Of a stretch of DNA of 64,000 nucleotides, positions 9,643 through 20,591 are shown one piece after another. The DNA comes from Opitutales bacterium (GTDB taxonomy: Bacteria > Verrucomicrobiota > Verrucomicrobiia > Opitutales > JABSRG01): contig JANQKZ010000036.1 of assembly GCA_028280845.1 (NCBI GenBank), positions 1 through 64,000 on the forward strand, read 5' to 3'. Numbering within the stretch: position 1 is the stretch's first letter; each line of letters starts with the position of its first letter. Under the pieces are notes generated by a model. The model saw only the letters and a list, made by a program, of their open reading frames with translations, was not told the origin of the DNA and did not search any database. Both the position numbers and the translations under genes were made by a program.

Positions 9643-11931
9643 CTACAAGTGCCCGGTAAAGGTGCGGTTCACCAGGTCCTGTTGCTGTTCCTGGGTCAGG
9701 GAGTTAAACCGCACCGCATATCCCGACACCCGGATGGTCAGTTGGGGGTACTCCTCCGGGCGCTCCATCGCGTCGAGCAGGGTTTCCCGATTGAGGACAT
9801 TCACGTTCAGGTGTTGTCCACCCTCCATCGTTTCACTGTTCTCAAAATAACCGTCGAGCAGCGTGGCCAGATTATCTTTCCGGTCGTCACTGCATTTGCC
9901 CAAGGCATTGGGCACAATGGAAAAGGTGTAGGAAATCCCATCCTGGGCAGAAGCAAACGGTAGCTTGGCCACCGAGGTGAGCGAGGCCACGGCCCCCTTC
10001 TCGTCGCGCCCGTGCATCGGGTTGGCTCCCGGGGCAAAAGGGGCCCCCGCCGGCCGGCCACAGGGAGTCTTCCCGGTTTTCTTCCCATAAACCACATTCG
10101 AAGTAATCGTCAGGATCGACTGCGTAGGCAGGGAATCGCGGTAAGTGACCTGGTTCTGGATCTTATCCATGAACCGCTCAACCAGGTCCGTCGCAATCAG
10201 GTCCACCCGGTCATCATTATTTCCAAATTTCGGGAAATCACCGGCCACTTCAAAGTCTTGAGCGATGCCGTTTTCGTCACGAATCGGGGTCACCTTGGCG
10301 TGCTTGATCGCAGACAGGGAATCCGCCACGAGCGACAGGCCGGCCATGCCGCAGGCCAGTGTCCGTTTGACGTCGGCCTCATGCAGCGCCATCAGCGCCG
10401 CCTCATAGCTGTACTTATCGTGCATGAAGTGGATGCAGTTGAGCGCCATGACATACTGCTTGGCCAACCATTCCATGACCGAGTCCATACGGTTCATCAC
10501 ATCATCAAAATCGAGCTCACCTTCGGGTAGGTCGGTCGCTGGGGATACTTGCGCTCCCGTCTTTTCATCCACCCCACCATTGATGCTGTATAGGAGAGCC
10601 TTAGCCAGATTGGCCCGCGCCCCGAAGAACTGCATCTGCTTGCCGATCACCATCGGGCTCACACAACAGGCGATTCCATAGTCATCGCTGCCCACATCGA
10701 CCCGCATCAAGTCATCGTTCTCATATTGGATTGAAGACGTATCAATCGATACCTTGGAGCAATACTGTTTGAAGGCCTCGGGCAGCTCGTTCGACCAGAG
10801 TACGGTCAAATTTGGCTCCGGACTCGGCCCCATGGTATACAGCGTGTGCAGCATGCGGAAACTGGTTTGGGTCACCAGCGGGCGCCCGTCCAGGCCCATA
10901 CCCCCAATGGATTCGGTGGCCCAGATCGGGTCTCCGGAAAAGAGTTCATCATATTCCGGGGTTCGCAGGAAGCGCACCATCCGCAACTTCATGACAAAAT
11001 GGTCCACCAGCTCCTGGGCTTCCGTTTCCGTCAGCTTGAAAGCCTCCAAGTCGCGCTGGATGTAGATATCAAAGAAGGTCGACACCCGCCCGATCGACAT
11101 GGCCGCCCCATTCTGGCTTTTTACTGCGGCCAGGTATCCGAAATACGTCCACTGAATAGCCTCGCGGGCATTGCTGGCGGGGACCCCGATATCGAGCCCG
11201 TAACTGGCCGCCATTTCCTTCATCTGGGCCAGGGCACGATACTGCTCAGACACTTCTTCCCGCAGACGAATGATCGCCTCCAGGTCCTGGCTCGTTTCCG
11301 CAGACTCCAGCCGATCCTCCAGCGCAGCATGCTCCTTCTGCTTGGCCTTCATCAGGAAATCGATCCCGTAAAGGGCGATGCGGCGGTAGTCACCAATGAT
11401 CCGGCCACGGCCGTAGGCATCAGGCAACCCGGTCAGGATTCCAGACTTCCGGCAAGCCCGGATGGACTTCGTGTAGACGTCGAATACCCCTTGATTATGC
11501 GTCTTCCGGTACTGGCTGAAGATCTTGGAGACTTCCGGATCGAGCTCACGTCCATACACCTCGCAGGACTGCTCAACCATTCGGATTCCCCCGTTTGGCA
11601 TGATGGCCCGCTTCAGCGGTTTGTCCGTCTGCAAGCCCACAATGGTTTCGAGGTTTTTGGCAATATAGCCGGGGCCATGCGAGGTGATCGTCGATGGATT
11701 ATCGATATCAAAGTCCACAGGGGCTTTGGTCTCGTTTTCTTTCCGAATCCCCTCCATGACCTGCTCCCACAAGGTGCGCGTCGCTTCCGTCGCCTCGGCC
11801 AGGAAATCCGCTCCCCCCGTATAGGGCGTATAATTCTGTTGAATGAAGCCTCTTACATCGACTTCCGTTTGCCAGCTGCCTGGCTTAAATCCGTTCCATG
11901 CCTCGGTGGCGAATGTGTCTAGTGTTTTCAT
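9643..11931 (-). CDS. pflB: Formate C-acetyltransferase (pyruvate formate-lyase)
   Basis: Start ATG at 11931 ([15 protein letters not shown]) rather than 11982; active-site CC in GIACCVSPM; glycyl radical motif [12 protein letters not shown]. Confidence 0.95.
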   Translation of the reverse strand: MKTLDTFATEAWNGFKPGSWQTEVDVRGFIQQNYTPYTGGADFLAEATEATRTLWEQVMEGIRKENETKAPVDFDIDNPSTITSHGPGYIAKNLETIVGLQTDKPLKRAIMPNGGIRMVEQSCEVYGRELDPEVSKIFSQYRKTHNQGVFDVYTKSIRACRKSGILTGLPDAYGRGRIIGDYRRIALYGIDFLMKAKQKEHAALEDRLESAETSQDLEAIIRLREEVSEQYRALAQMKEMAASYGLDIGVPASNAREAIQWTYFGYLAAVKSQNGAAMSIGRVSTFFDIYIQRDLEAFKLTETEAQELVDHFVMKLRMVRFLRTPEYDELFSGDPIWATESIGGMGLDGRPLVTQTSFRMLHTLYTMGPSPEPNLTVLWSNELPEAFKQYCSKVSIDTSSIQYENDDLMRVDVGSDDYGIACCVSPMVIGKQMQFFGARANLAKALLYSINGGVDEKTGAQVSPATDLPEGELDFDDVMNRMDSVMEWLAKQYVMALNCIHFMHDKYSYEAALMALHEADVKRTLACGMAGLSLVADSLSAIKHAKVTPIRDENGIAQDFEVAGDFPKFGNNDDRVDLIATDLVERFMDKIQNQVTYRDSLPTQSILTITSNVVYGKKTGKTPCGRPAGAPFAPGANPMHGRDEKGAVASLTSVAKLPFASAQDGISYTFSIVPNALGKCSDDRKDNLATLLDGYFENSETMEGGQHLNVNVLNRETLLDAMERPEEYPQLTIRVSGYAVRFNSLTQEQQQDLVNRTFTGHL

Positions 11932-12330
11932 CGTGTTCCCTGTGGTCTTTGATTTGAGAGTGAGCACAACAGACAAAACCACAGCCTAAAGCTGCTTCGC
12001 TTTACGTCGAACTTCCGTGGTCTGTCCAATGTGATTTGCGAATTATTGAGATTTAGCCTCATTAGATAAACTTCATAAAATTAAGCAATACATATGATAA
12101 TCTTATATTATTGCTATGACTAATATTAGACATCCTTAGCATTCGCTTGCCATCCCCTTATGGTTTCCTAACCCTGACAGTCAAAGTCCTTCAGAGATCC
12201 CCGGGAAAACCCGAAAACGATAATTTTCAGCCATAACGACATTCCTCCTTTCGGTGAATGTCGCGCCTTCAGGATTGAGGGTCCACAAGCCCATTGCCCA
12301 GGATGAACGTAGATTAGTGCTGAACCCCCT

Positions 12331-13329
12331 TCAAACCACCCGGTTCTTCGCCGAACCTTCCCACAAATCCGCATTGGGGCCGAGCGCGCGCTTTAAGGGC
12401 TCAGCAATCCGACACAGTTCTTCGTAAAGGGCATCCCCCATTTCGAAATCGGAGGCCGCGGCAATCCCCCTGGCCTGATCCGGGTTGCGCGCCCCAGCAA
12501 TCACCGCCCCGACCACGGAGGACTTCAACAACCAGGCCAGCGCGAGGACCGACATGGCCACGCCTTCCCGCTCCGCCACGGCCCGGATCTCGGCCACCGT
12601 ATCAAAGGTCAAGCTCTCCTGACCGTCCTCCCCATGCCGGGCGTACTCCCCTGCTCCGCTGAAGTGCCGGGTCCGTGCGCGGTCCGGCGCGACCTGGTCC
12701 CCCCGGGTGAACCGCCCACCCAGTAATCCATGAACCAGGGGCGAATAGGTCAAAATGGAGATGTCCATCGCTGCGCAAGCCGGGCCAATTTCAAATTCGA
12801 TCGCCCGGAACAGGAGACTGTAAGCCACTTGATTGGACGGGCAGACCGCTCCGGTGGTCGCCAGATCCGTCAAAGCCCTGGGGCCGAAATTTGAGACCGC
12901 ATACTCGCGGATCTTGCCCTCCTCTTTAAGGCCCTCCAACACACCAATCGTCTCCGCCAGGGAGATTTCCGGATTATACCAATGCAACTGATACAAATCA
13001 ATGTGATCGGTCTCCAGGTAGCCCAGGCTCCGTTCACACGCGGCACGCAGCTCATCGGGTTGGTAGTGATCAGGCCATACCTTTGAGGCAATCACAATTT
13101 CGTCTCGTCGAGAGCCTAAGGCCTTGGCCAACAGCGCTTCCGATGCCCCGTCCCCATACGACTCGGCCGTATCGAAAAAATTGATACCATGTTCAAATCC
13201 GGTTTGTAGAGCCGCTATCGAGTCCTGCACATCCTGATCCCCCCAATTGAAGCCCCCCAGGATACCCCAGCACCCGAAACAGATTTCCGAAACTGCCAAG
13301 TCCGTTTTTCCCAATTTCCGATACTTCAT
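12331..13329 (-). CDS. Aldo/keto reductase
   Basis: 332 aa; MKYRKLGKTDLAVSEICFGCWG, FDTAESYGDGASEALLAKAL, YLETDHIDLYQLHW. Confidence 0.92.
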   Translation of the reverse strand: MKYRKLGKTDLAVSEICFGCWGILGGFNWGDQDVQDSIAALQTGFEHGINFFDTAESYGDGASEALLAKALGSRRDEIVIASKVWPDHYQPDELRAACERSLGYLETDHIDLYQLHWYNPEISLAETIGVLEGLKEEGKIREYAVSNFGPRALTDLATTGAVCPSNQVAYSLLFRAIEFEIGPACAAMDISILTYSPLVHGLLGGRFTRGDQVAPDRARTRHFSGAGEYARHGEDGQESLTFDTVAEIRAVAEREGVAMSVLALAWLLKSSVVGAVIAGARNPDQARGIAAASDFEMGDALYEELCRIAEPLKRALGPNADLWEGSAKNRVV

Positions 13330-13354
13330 AACATGAAATTATCGCAGGGGTCGT

Positions 13355-13412
13355 GCTCGCGCGAGCCCTTTCCCTTTTATTCTATCCAGGAGGGTCGCGG
13401 TCCCTCGCGACC
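13355..13412. repeat. Two tandem REP/terminator-like palindromes (GCTCGCGCGAGC; GGTCGCG-gtccct-CGCGACC), each followed by CTTTCCCTTTT
   Basis: 12-nt palindrome at 13355-13366 and 7-bp stem at 13393-13399/13406-13412, both followed by (a)CTTTCCCTTTT. Confidence 0.55.
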
Positions 13413-13423
13413 ACTTTCCCTTT

Positions 13424-14452
13424 TCAACGGTTTCCCGGTTCCCGCGCAATCCGCTCATTCAAATAGTCGGCAAAGGCTCCCTCCTGCTCCGGAATCCCCA
13501 TCACGAGGCGGTGCTCCCCCTTCCCTCCATCCAGCCACAGGCTGCCCTCCTCCGGATCAAAATCCATATAACCGCGCCGGGGTGCCTCCAAAAATTGACC
13601 CACTCCCAGCACCCCAAAATACACCGCCGCCAGATCCCAGCTCGGACGCTGATCTTCCAGCGTGCGTTGCTCGTGCCACCACAACCAGTCCCGATAGGCA
13701 GTCCGCAAAATATTTCCCGGCGGGGTATCCTTCAAGGACTCCCCCGTCATCACCCGAGTCCCCGCATCAATGAAATAGGCCTCGACCGGCCACTGCTCCA
13801 ACAGGACATCCGTGTAGGGCGCGGCCCCGTTCCTGAAAAAGTTCCAGTCCTTCGCCCGGTGCCCGTCGGGGTTGCTCGCCCACAGGGCCCCCAAGGCCAC
13901 CCACCGGTTCACTTTTCGCTCAATCAACTGCCTCCCCGACAAGGGGGAATGCTCATCGGGAGAAGAGATCATTAAATCGTGCAATCCTTTCGTATGCCCC
14001 ACCGTGATGTAGACTACACTGCTATCTTCAGCATCAGCCAGCACCCTGCGCAGGAGTGACACCTGCTCCTCCGCATCGTGATTGTGGACTATCCGGTTGC
14101 CGAAGGCCGCCTGGTCCTTGGCCAACTTCTCCGCGCTCATTTTATCCACGGGATCCCCGAAACTCAGCTCATGGTCCGCCCCGACCGGGATTTCTGGCCG
14201 ACCATAGTACACGTTGATGGCGTCCATGACCCCCGCCCCATAGGGAACCTTACCTGAGCTGAATACACAGGCCAGGATTTCGACTAAGCCTTCATCCGCA
14301 TAAGCATGCAGCAGGGCCAGGGCGCCGACATCATCACAGTCCGACCCCATGTCCGTATCAAAAACAACCGGAGTCCGGGCATCAGCCGCCAACCCCAAAA
14401 CGGAAAGCCCAAAGGTAAATAAGAAGAAATAACGAGAAACCGGATAAAACAT
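13424..14452 (-). CDS. Inosine-uridine preferring nucleoside hydrolase-like protein, exported
   Basis: DTDMGSDCDDVGALALLHAYAD motif; signal peptide from MFYPVSRYFFLFTFGLSVLGLAADA (start 14452 preferred over 14536). Confidence 0.88.
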   Translation of the reverse strand: MFYPVSRYFFLFTFGLSVLGLAADARTPVVFDTDMGSDCDDVGALALLHAYADEGLVEILACVFSSGKVPYGAGVMDAINVYYGRPEIPVGADHELSFGDPVDKMSAEKLAKDQAAFGNRIVHNHDAEEQVSLLRRVLADAEDSSVVYITVGHTKGLHDLMISSPDEHSPLSGRQLIERKVNRWVALGALWASNPDGHRAKDWNFFRNGAAPYTDVLLEQWPVEAYFIDAGTRVMTGESLKDTPPGNILRTAYRDWLWWHEQRTLEDQRPSWDLAAVYFGVLGVGQFLEAPRRGYMDFDPEEGSLWLDGGKGEHRLVMGIPEQEGAFADYLNERIAREPGNR

Positions 14453-14461
14453 AGAGGCGAT

Positions 14462-14488
14462 TGTAGGAGCGACCTGGCGTCGCGATGG
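14462..14488. repeat. REP-like element TGTAGGAGCGACCTGGCGTCGCGATGG
   Basis: Intergenic GCGAC/GTCGC hairpin; resembles dispersed TGTAGGAGCGAC..GTCGCGA repeats known in many bacterial genomes. Confidence 0.5.
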
Positions 14489-14532
14489 TTCAAAGAAGTT
14501 ACTGTTTAATTTGGAAGCAGATAGTTTACACC

Positions 14533-16191
14533 TCAATTCTGTTTGGGCGGTTGATAAGCAGGATCCACGCGCTCGAGAATCTCATTATAAACGTGATCCC
14601 CGATCTGCACATTGGAAAGCCGAATCCCTTCGACGAAATTATACGCCATCGGCGTCTCCGCCGCATGAATCGTAACATCCCGAATGCACACATCCCGGGT
14701 GAGGCTATCTTCCCAACCAAAGATACGAAGCGGGTAGCGAGTCTGGCTGACCTCTATCCCCCGAATATAGACATCAGAGAAAGCAGGAGGGTATGGCGCC
14801 GTGGCGTCGCCATCATAGTTCGGGATCAAGGCGATAAAGTCATGCAGGACGCGGTTCAAACGAAAGTCCTTCACGTATATGTGGCTGACGGCTCCACCTC
14901 GTTTCCGACTGCTCTTCACGAACAGGCCCGACTTCACATAAATGGGAGCCACACAATCGTAGGCATAAATATGCCGGACTCCCCCCGACATTTCAGATCC
15001 TACGGCCACCCCATAGTGTCCCTGCAGAGTACAGTGGCGCATCACAACATTTTCGCTTAATCCGCCTAATCGATTATCCACGATATACGAGGATTCCACA
15101 CCTTCGAGCAGAGTCCCGGATACATCCACTCCATCGCGACCCTCCTTATCGCGACCTGCCTTGATCGCCAGGTTGTCGTCATGGTTGTTAAAAATGATGT
15201 GCTCAATGAGGATGTTCCGCGATGAATCCGGGTCAAACCCATCGTTGTTCACGTTCTGACAATCAAAGATCATGTTGCGGAAAGTCATGTTCTGACTGAA
15301 GACCGGATGCACGACCCAGAAGGGGGAGTCCGATACTTTGAGTCCATCGATCTCCACTTGCTCGCACATGAAAAATTCGAACATGACAGGTCGGAAGGGA
15401 TGCCGCTTCATGTCAGTGAACTGTCGCTCACGTAAGGGAATGTCTGCATTATTGACCTCCCGAATCATTTCCCAGTAAGGCGCTTCGCCCCGTTTTTTCA
15501 TCCCTGCTTTGACTCCTTCGTTCCAGGCAATCCAGCGTTCTCCATCTCCCGTGATCTCAGGCAAGGCCCCATTTCCCGGGTTGGCCCGAATACGAATGTT
15601 ACGCTGGTTGAAGGCATAAATCAGCGGACTGATGCCAAACATGGTAGTCCCTTCATACCGCCTCAAAGTCCCCTTTCCCTCTACCAGATAGGCCTCCGGC
15701 ATACATTCGAAATAAAGTTTTACGGAGTGGTCGAGCAGTAGCTCAATATTGCTCTCCAGGTGAATCGGCCCCCGGATGCGATAGACCTCTGTGAGTTTAA
15801 CCCAGGCCGTCGGCGGCTCTGTGTGTGCAAAGTGGAGCGTGCCTCCCCCTTTTTCGGATAGCTCCCGAATGGCCCGGTTTATGGCAGGGGCAAAGTCAAA
15901 GCACCCTTCCCTATCCGGTGCATGCCCGGCGTAATCACTTAGACGGATCACTCGATCAGGGATCTCAGGAGATTGAATGGACTCGGTAATCAATGCGACC
16001 CGATCCGCAAATCCATCAAAGGGATCTGCCTTGCCCAGACCCACCACCCCGGTTCCGATGAGAAAACCGATTCCCAGCACCATCCTTCTGAATTCCTGGT
16101 GGAAGGATATCAGAGGGAAGAGACACTCACAATACATCGTACTTATTTTCAGCCTCATTTTGGACAAGGGTTTTTCCGGTTCGATTATCAT
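14533..16191 (-). CDS. Glycoside hydrolase family 28-type (polygalacturonase-like) beta-helix protein
   Basis: 552 aa; NVNNDGFDPDSSRNILIEHIIFNNHDDNLAIKAGRD (GH28 NTDG/DD-like motifs), G(H)YGVAVGSEMSGGVRHIYAYDC. Confidence 0.85.
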   Translation of the reverse strand: MIIEPEKPLSKMRLKISTMYCECLFPLISFHQEFRRMVLGIGFLIGTGVVGLGKADPFDGFADRVALITESIQSPEIPDRVIRLSDYAGHAPDREGCFDFAPAINRAIRELSEKGGGTLHFAHTEPPTAWVKLTEVYRIRGPIHLESNIELLLDHSVKLYFECMPEAYLVEGKGTLRRYEGTTMFGISPLIYAFNQRNIRIRANPGNGALPEITGDGERWIAWNEGVKAGMKKRGEAPYWEMIREVNNADIPLRERQFTDMKRHPFRPVMFEFFMCEQVEIDGLKVSDSPFWVVHPVFSQNMTFRNMIFDCQNVNNDGFDPDSSRNILIEHIIFNNHDDNLAIKAGRDKEGRDGVDVSGTLLEGVESSYIVDNRLGGLSENVVMRHCTLQGHYGVAVGSEMSGGVRHIYAYDCVAPIYVKSGLFVKSSRKRGGAVSHIYVKDFRLNRVLHDFIALIPNYDGDATAPYPPAFSDVYIRGIEVSQTRYPLRIFGWEDSLTRDVCIRDVTIHAAETPMAYNFVEGIRLSNVQIGDHVYNEILERVDPAYQPPKQN

Positions 16192-18094
16192 TGTCCTTCA
16201 AGTGCAAGGTCTTCGCCGTATTCCTATCTGTGAGAATGGATCCATCTTGAACGGGATTGAAACTATTGGACTCTATCCTGACATCTTTAGACCCCATGAT
16301 CTCAAAGGTCGCCTTATCCGGGAAAAGTGGAAGTAAATTCGGATCGTGGAAGATCCGATTTTCCCGGAAGGTCAACCCGTCTACTGAAAGGGCGTATAAG
16401 ATCGCCGCATCAAACGCGGTAAAGGTATTCCTTTCGATCGTCACATCACGATGATAGTACCCCTCTGCCAGCTCCGGCGATTTGATGATGGGCGCAAACA
16501 TGATCACCGCATTCCCCTTCCCTCCTGTCGTACAATTGATAAAGGTGTTATCGCGGAGGGTAACATCCAAACACGGCCCGCTTTCGAACCAGTAATTGGT
16601 ATCTCCCGACACGCTGATTCCGGCCATCATGTTGGAGAAAGTAGAACCCTCCACCAGAACCTTTCCCCGGGTAGAGAAGAGAATCCCGCGGGCGCGGTTC
16701 TTCTTCACGATGCAATTCCGGAAGGTGAGGCCGGCAGACCAACTCACATTTTCCAACCCAAAATCCGATTCGATCCAATCCCCGACAGGTTGGTCAAAGG
16801 CTAACTCCTGGTATTCCGAATTGAGCCAGCGAACCTCCGTTACGGTGGCACGACCAACCGGCATCAGGGTCTGGTTATCGATGAACTCAATCTCATCCCC
16901 GACGTCCGCGAAATCGAACCCATGCTGCTGATAATGGACCTGCTGAACCCCCACCCGGTTTTCGCTCAAAATATCGATCGCTTTCACATAGATCCCGTGC
17001 ACATTCGTGGCGTCGTCTAACATGTGAGAAAAGGTGCAATCCTCAAAAATGATCTGTCCTTTGCAGTTCACAAAATGAGTCGCATCAGCCGTGGTCGAGA
17101 CCGCCCGTCCACTGCTCGGGGCAGGTTTCACCTGGAGGCGACGCATCGTGATGTCTTCCGACTTTTCGCCAATGATCCCCATCCCGCCGGAGTGGTAAAG
17201 CTCCACATCTTCAATCAGTACATTGGCTGCCCGGAAGAGGCGAATGGCAACGCTTCGCCGCTCTCCCTCCTTTCCTTTAATAACCCAGACCCAACCGGGC
17301 TCCGGGATGCGATGCACCTCGCTCGAGTGGATTCGGACGAGTCCCGGCTCCAGCTCTTCCGCCGTATAGAAGTCATTTACCCACCGCTCCCATGTGGCCA
17401 TTTTGTAGGTATTGACATTATGGACCGTGCTTCCGCCATCCGGGTAAAAGAACAAATTGACCCGCACATCGTAGGTGCCCCGAGGTGAGTCAAAATACAA
17501 GCGGTCATGATGGATGGCATACTGAAAGGGTGCTTCAATCCGAATATCAAAAGTCCTGGCTTCAGGGTTGGCAGCAACCACTCGGGCCTCTGTGTGAAAG
17601 GGTTTCTCCCAATCTATCGTGAAGTTTCGCAAAGTGATATTGCTGCAGTGCTCCAGGGCAAATGGAACCATGGGCCCGACAAACAGAAGATTTGCGCCGC
17701 GTCCATCGATTTCAAAATCATGCATGTCCTCAAGAAGGAAGACGACCCGGTTCAACCCGTTGTCATTGTTACTGATCGCCATATAGTGCTCCAGGGCACG
17801 ATCGTTCAGGCAGCGCAACGTCCCGGGCACCAGGTTCAGCTTGCTGGCTTTCTGTTCACGGGCAGCTTCCAGAGCGCGCAATAACGCCGGGGTATGGTCC
17901 GCGGTTTCGGGATCATAACCGAAGTCCGTCAACTCCAGGACCGGGCCCTTACCCAAGGCCGACAGGGCCAGGTAGAGGCTCAGGCAGAGACACAGGTACG
18001 ACTTCTTCGATGGAGGGTAATGCATAGGAAGATAACAGAAGGGGCGAAATGGCTTGGGCCTAATTATTAGGGCCCTTCGGGTATCCTTGGCCAT
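16127..18094 (-). CDS. Right-handed parallel beta-helix protein, exported
   Basis: 655 aa; repeated IxxNxF rungs (VTIERNTFTAF, LTFRENRIFHD, VRIESNSFNPV); signal peptide likely begins at internal Met MHYPPSKKSYLCLCLSLYLALSALG. Confidence 0.8.
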   Translation of the reverse strand: MAKDTRRALIIRPKPFRPFCYLPMHYPPSKKSYLCLCLSLYLALSALGKGPVLELTDFGYDPETADHTPALLRALEAAREQKASKLNLVPGTLRCLNDRALEHYMAISNNDNGLNRVVFLLEDMHDFEIDGRGANLLFVGPMVPFALEHCSNITLRNFTIDWEKPFHTEARVVAANPEARTFDIRIEAPFQYAIHHDRLYFDSPRGTYDVRVNLFFYPDGGSTVHNVNTYKMATWERWVNDFYTAEELEPGLVRIHSSEVHRIPEPGWVWVIKGKEGERRSVAIRLFRAANVLIEDVELYHSGGMGIIGEKSEDITMRRLQVKPAPSSGRAVSTTADATHFVNCKGQIIFEDCTFSHMLDDATNVHGIYVKAIDILSENRVGVQQVHYQQHGFDFADVGDEIEFIDNQTLMPVGRATVTEVRWLNSEYQELAFDQPVGDWIESDFGLENVSWSAGLTFRNCIVKKNRARGILFSTRGKVLVEGSTFSNMMAGISVSGDTNYWFESGPCLDVTLRDNTFINCTTGGKGNAVIMFAPIIKSPELAEGYYHRDVTIERNTFTAFDAAILYALSVDGLTFRENRIFHDPNLLPLFPDKATFEIMGSKDVRIESNSFNPVQDGSILTDRNTAKTLHLKDNDNRTGKTLVQNEAENKYDVL

Positions 18095-18156
18095 GCAGGC
18101 CTACCTAACGTTAAGCTGCCGGGGAGACTCCGGCCAAAACAAACGCCCGGCAAAGC

Positions 18157-20514
18157 TTAGTCTTGAGCAAAGGTACTGGGCAGGGCAAAGGCGACAAAGG
18201 CATCCCCGGATTTGGTTCCCGGCTTTCCTCCACCCCCACAGGGAATCACAATGTATTGGCGACCATCGACCTCATAGGTCGATGGGGTCGCATAACCCCC
18301 GGACGGCAGCTGGTATTCCCACAGGATTGCGCCGGTATCCGAATCGAAGGCCCGAAACTTCTCATCCATCGTAGCTCCGATAAAGAGAAGGCCGCCGCTC
18401 GTCACTACCGGCCCACCAAAGTTCTCCGTTCCGGTAGGTGGAATTCCCCGCGCTGTTAATTCGGAAAACTCCCCGAGCGGAACCTTCCAGACAATCTTCC
18501 CTGTCTCCATACTGATGGCGTTGAGCGTCCCCCACGGGGGACGCGTTGCAGGATAACCGTCTGGGTCTAAAAAGCGCTCAAAGCGGTCCGTGCTGTAACG
18601 AGGGCCCTCCAGGTCTTCCGGACCGGGTTCCATAGGGATTCCCAGGAGAAAATTGGCCAGCTTCGTCAGTTCATCATCACTGAAGCCCGTGTTTCCGACC
18701 ATCGCTCCTGTGCCTTCCCGGATAACCCGCTTGAGCTCAGCAATCTCCGGATACTTGGGTCCAAGATTTTTCAGGGACGGCCGGTCCGGCGTGCCACCCC
18801 CTTCACGGCGCCCCCCATGACACTCCACGCAACCCCCTTGCGCATATAACCGCGCCCCTGGATGGTTCAACTGGTCAGGTATAGCATCCATTAGGAATTC
18901 AGAGACCTCCAGGATGGCCCGGTTATCCAGCTCCGGATAATCGTCATGCTCTCCCACGCGAGCCCGCAGGATCGATTCCAGGATACCCACGCTATCGTAT
19001 CGCTGGTTCAAATCAGTCAATGCGGGGTTATCCGCAACCCCTCCCCGATTCCAACCGTGGCAGGAGACACAGTGATTGGAATAAAGCTGCGATCCCTCGT
19101 GTGAAGCCACCACCTCGCGCATCTTTACAAACCAGGGCGTCTGGTTTGAGTTGATAAATAGCAGCTTTCGCTCGGGGTCATAGGCAGGCCCAGGCCACTC
19201 CGCACCTCCATGAACCCCATAGTAGATGATCCCCTTCGTGTTGGGTGGCGTAAGCCATCCCAGGTCAGCTTCAGCCAGTCGGCGCTTCGAGAAGGCTTCC
19301 GCCTCAGGCGAAATATTGGAATACTCGTCCGGTTTTACATCAATTCGGGAAAACGGCTCGGGCCAGGTCACCCATGGCTGAACCGGTGAGGCATACTCCG
19401 TGGTCAGGTCAGATGAGGGAACGGGCCGGAGTTCATACTCAGTGTAGTTCTCCCCCGTGATCCGGTTAAATAACCAGGTAAATCCAGTTTTAGAGGTCAA
19501 TGCCATCCCCGGCACCGTCTCTCCATTGATGTCCAGGTCGAAAAGGACCGGAGGGCATGGAGGTTCCATATCCCAGAGATCATGCCGGATTTCCTGGAAG
19601 TGCCATCGGTATGCTCCCGTTGCAGCATCTAAGGCAACAACCGAGTTGCCAAACAAATGATCTCCCGGATTCGGGCGATGCAGATCCGGTTTAGCCTGCC
19701 CGATAGGAAAATACACCATGCCATTCTCAGTATCTACGGACAGTCCGCCCCAGGCATTGGCCCCAAATCCGTCTCTCCAATAGTCAGGATCTCCCCAGGA
19801 ATCGTAACCCACTTCACCGGGATGGGGGATGTTGTGAAAAATCCAAACCCGATCCCCTGTGATCGCATCATACGCGCTTACGTTTCCGGGAACCCGCCAG
19901 TCGCCCATGCCTGCTACAATCACCAGGTCCTTATATATTGCCGGCGCTGCCGGCGAGACCACACCCCCCCGAGCTTCATGCTCCGGGATCAAGCCTTTAG
20001 CCATGCTGCGCCGTCCGCGTTCTCCAAAGCTGAACACCGGTTTCCCGGTCCAAGGGTCCAGACAGATGAGTTCATTGCCTACAGTGTAATATAAACGGCG
20101 GTCTGCTCCATCTTCGCTGGACCAGTAAGCCAACCCACGATTATACCCTCCCCCTATCTTGCCCTTCCAGGGAGTATATCTCCAGATTTCCCCCCCTGTC
20201 GCGGCATCCAGGGCAACGACATCCAAGGTCGGTGTCGTAGTAAATAACCAGCCTTCCACGATGATGGGGTTCGACTGGATGGTAGACCCCCCCCAGTATT
20301 CATTGTCGTCCGCTAAAAGATCGCCCGATCGATATATCCAAGCCACTTCCAACTCCTCCACATTGTCCCGGTTGATCTGGTCCAAGGTAGAATAGTGGGT
20401 AACTTTTTCATCCCCGCCCACCACCGACCAGGACCGATGCGGATCGGCTGATAAAGTCAGCCCAGCCAATAAAACGAGAGTAACGAAGTGGAATCGGGGT
20501 CGGCAGTTTCGCAT
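18157..20514 (-). CDS. PQQ-dependent dehydrogenase (quinoprotein) with inserted c-type cytochrome motifs
   Basis: 785 aa; beta-propeller repeats (ALDAATGGEIWRYTPW, AFDSDTGAILWEYQLPSGGYATPSTYEVDGRQYI) plus two CxxCH motifs (CVSCH, CVECH). Confidence 0.9.
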   Translation of the reverse strand: MRNCRPRFHFVTLVLLAGLTLSADPHRSWSVVGGDEKVTHYSTLDQINRDNVEELEVAWIYRSGDLLADDNEYWGGSTIQSNPIIVEGWLFTTTPTLDVVALDAATGGEIWRYTPWKGKIGGGYNRGLAYWSSEDGADRRLYYTVGNELICLDPWTGKPVFSFGERGRRSMAKGLIPEHEARGGVVSPAAPAIYKDLVIVAGMGDWRVPGNVSAYDAITGDRVWIFHNIPHPGEVGYDSWGDPDYWRDGFGANAWGGLSVDTENGMVYFPIGQAKPDLHRPNPGDHLFGNSVVALDAATGAYRWHFQEIRHDLWDMEPPCPPVLFDLDINGETVPGMALTSKTGFTWLFNRITGENYTEYELRPVPSSDLTTEYASPVQPWVTWPEPFSRIDVKPDEYSNISPEAEAFSKRRLAEADLGWLTPPNTKGIIYYGVHGGAEWPGPAYDPERKLLFINSNQTPWFVKMREVVASHEGSQLYSNHCVSCHGWNRGGVADNPALTDLNQRYDSVGILESILRARVGEHDDYPELDNRAILEVSEFLMDAIPDQLNHPGARLYAQGGCVECHGGRREGGGTPDRPSLKNLGPKYPEIAELKRVIREGTGAMVGNTGFSDDELTKLANFLLGIPMEPGPEDLEGPRYSTDRFERFLDPDGYPATRPPWGTLNAISMETGKIVWKVPLGEFSELTARGIPPTGTENFGGPVVTSGGLLFIGATMDEKFRAFDSDTGAILWEYQLPSGGYATPSTYEVDGRQYIVIPCGGGGKPGTKSGDAFVAFALPSTFAQD

Positions 20515-20591
20515 AACCTGGGGATATAGCAGGGTGTAAACTTCTTATACCTACGTGAATTCAAAGTCGATCACTGTTGAGCAGACGCCGG

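Noticed and set aside
10846-11922. 358-aa plus-strand ORF opposite pflB
   Set aside because: Shadow ORF; pflB on the minus strand is unambiguous.
12168-12374. 68-aa minus-strand ORF in the pflB leader
   Set aside because: Overlaps the end of the aldo/keto reductase and lacks recognisable features.
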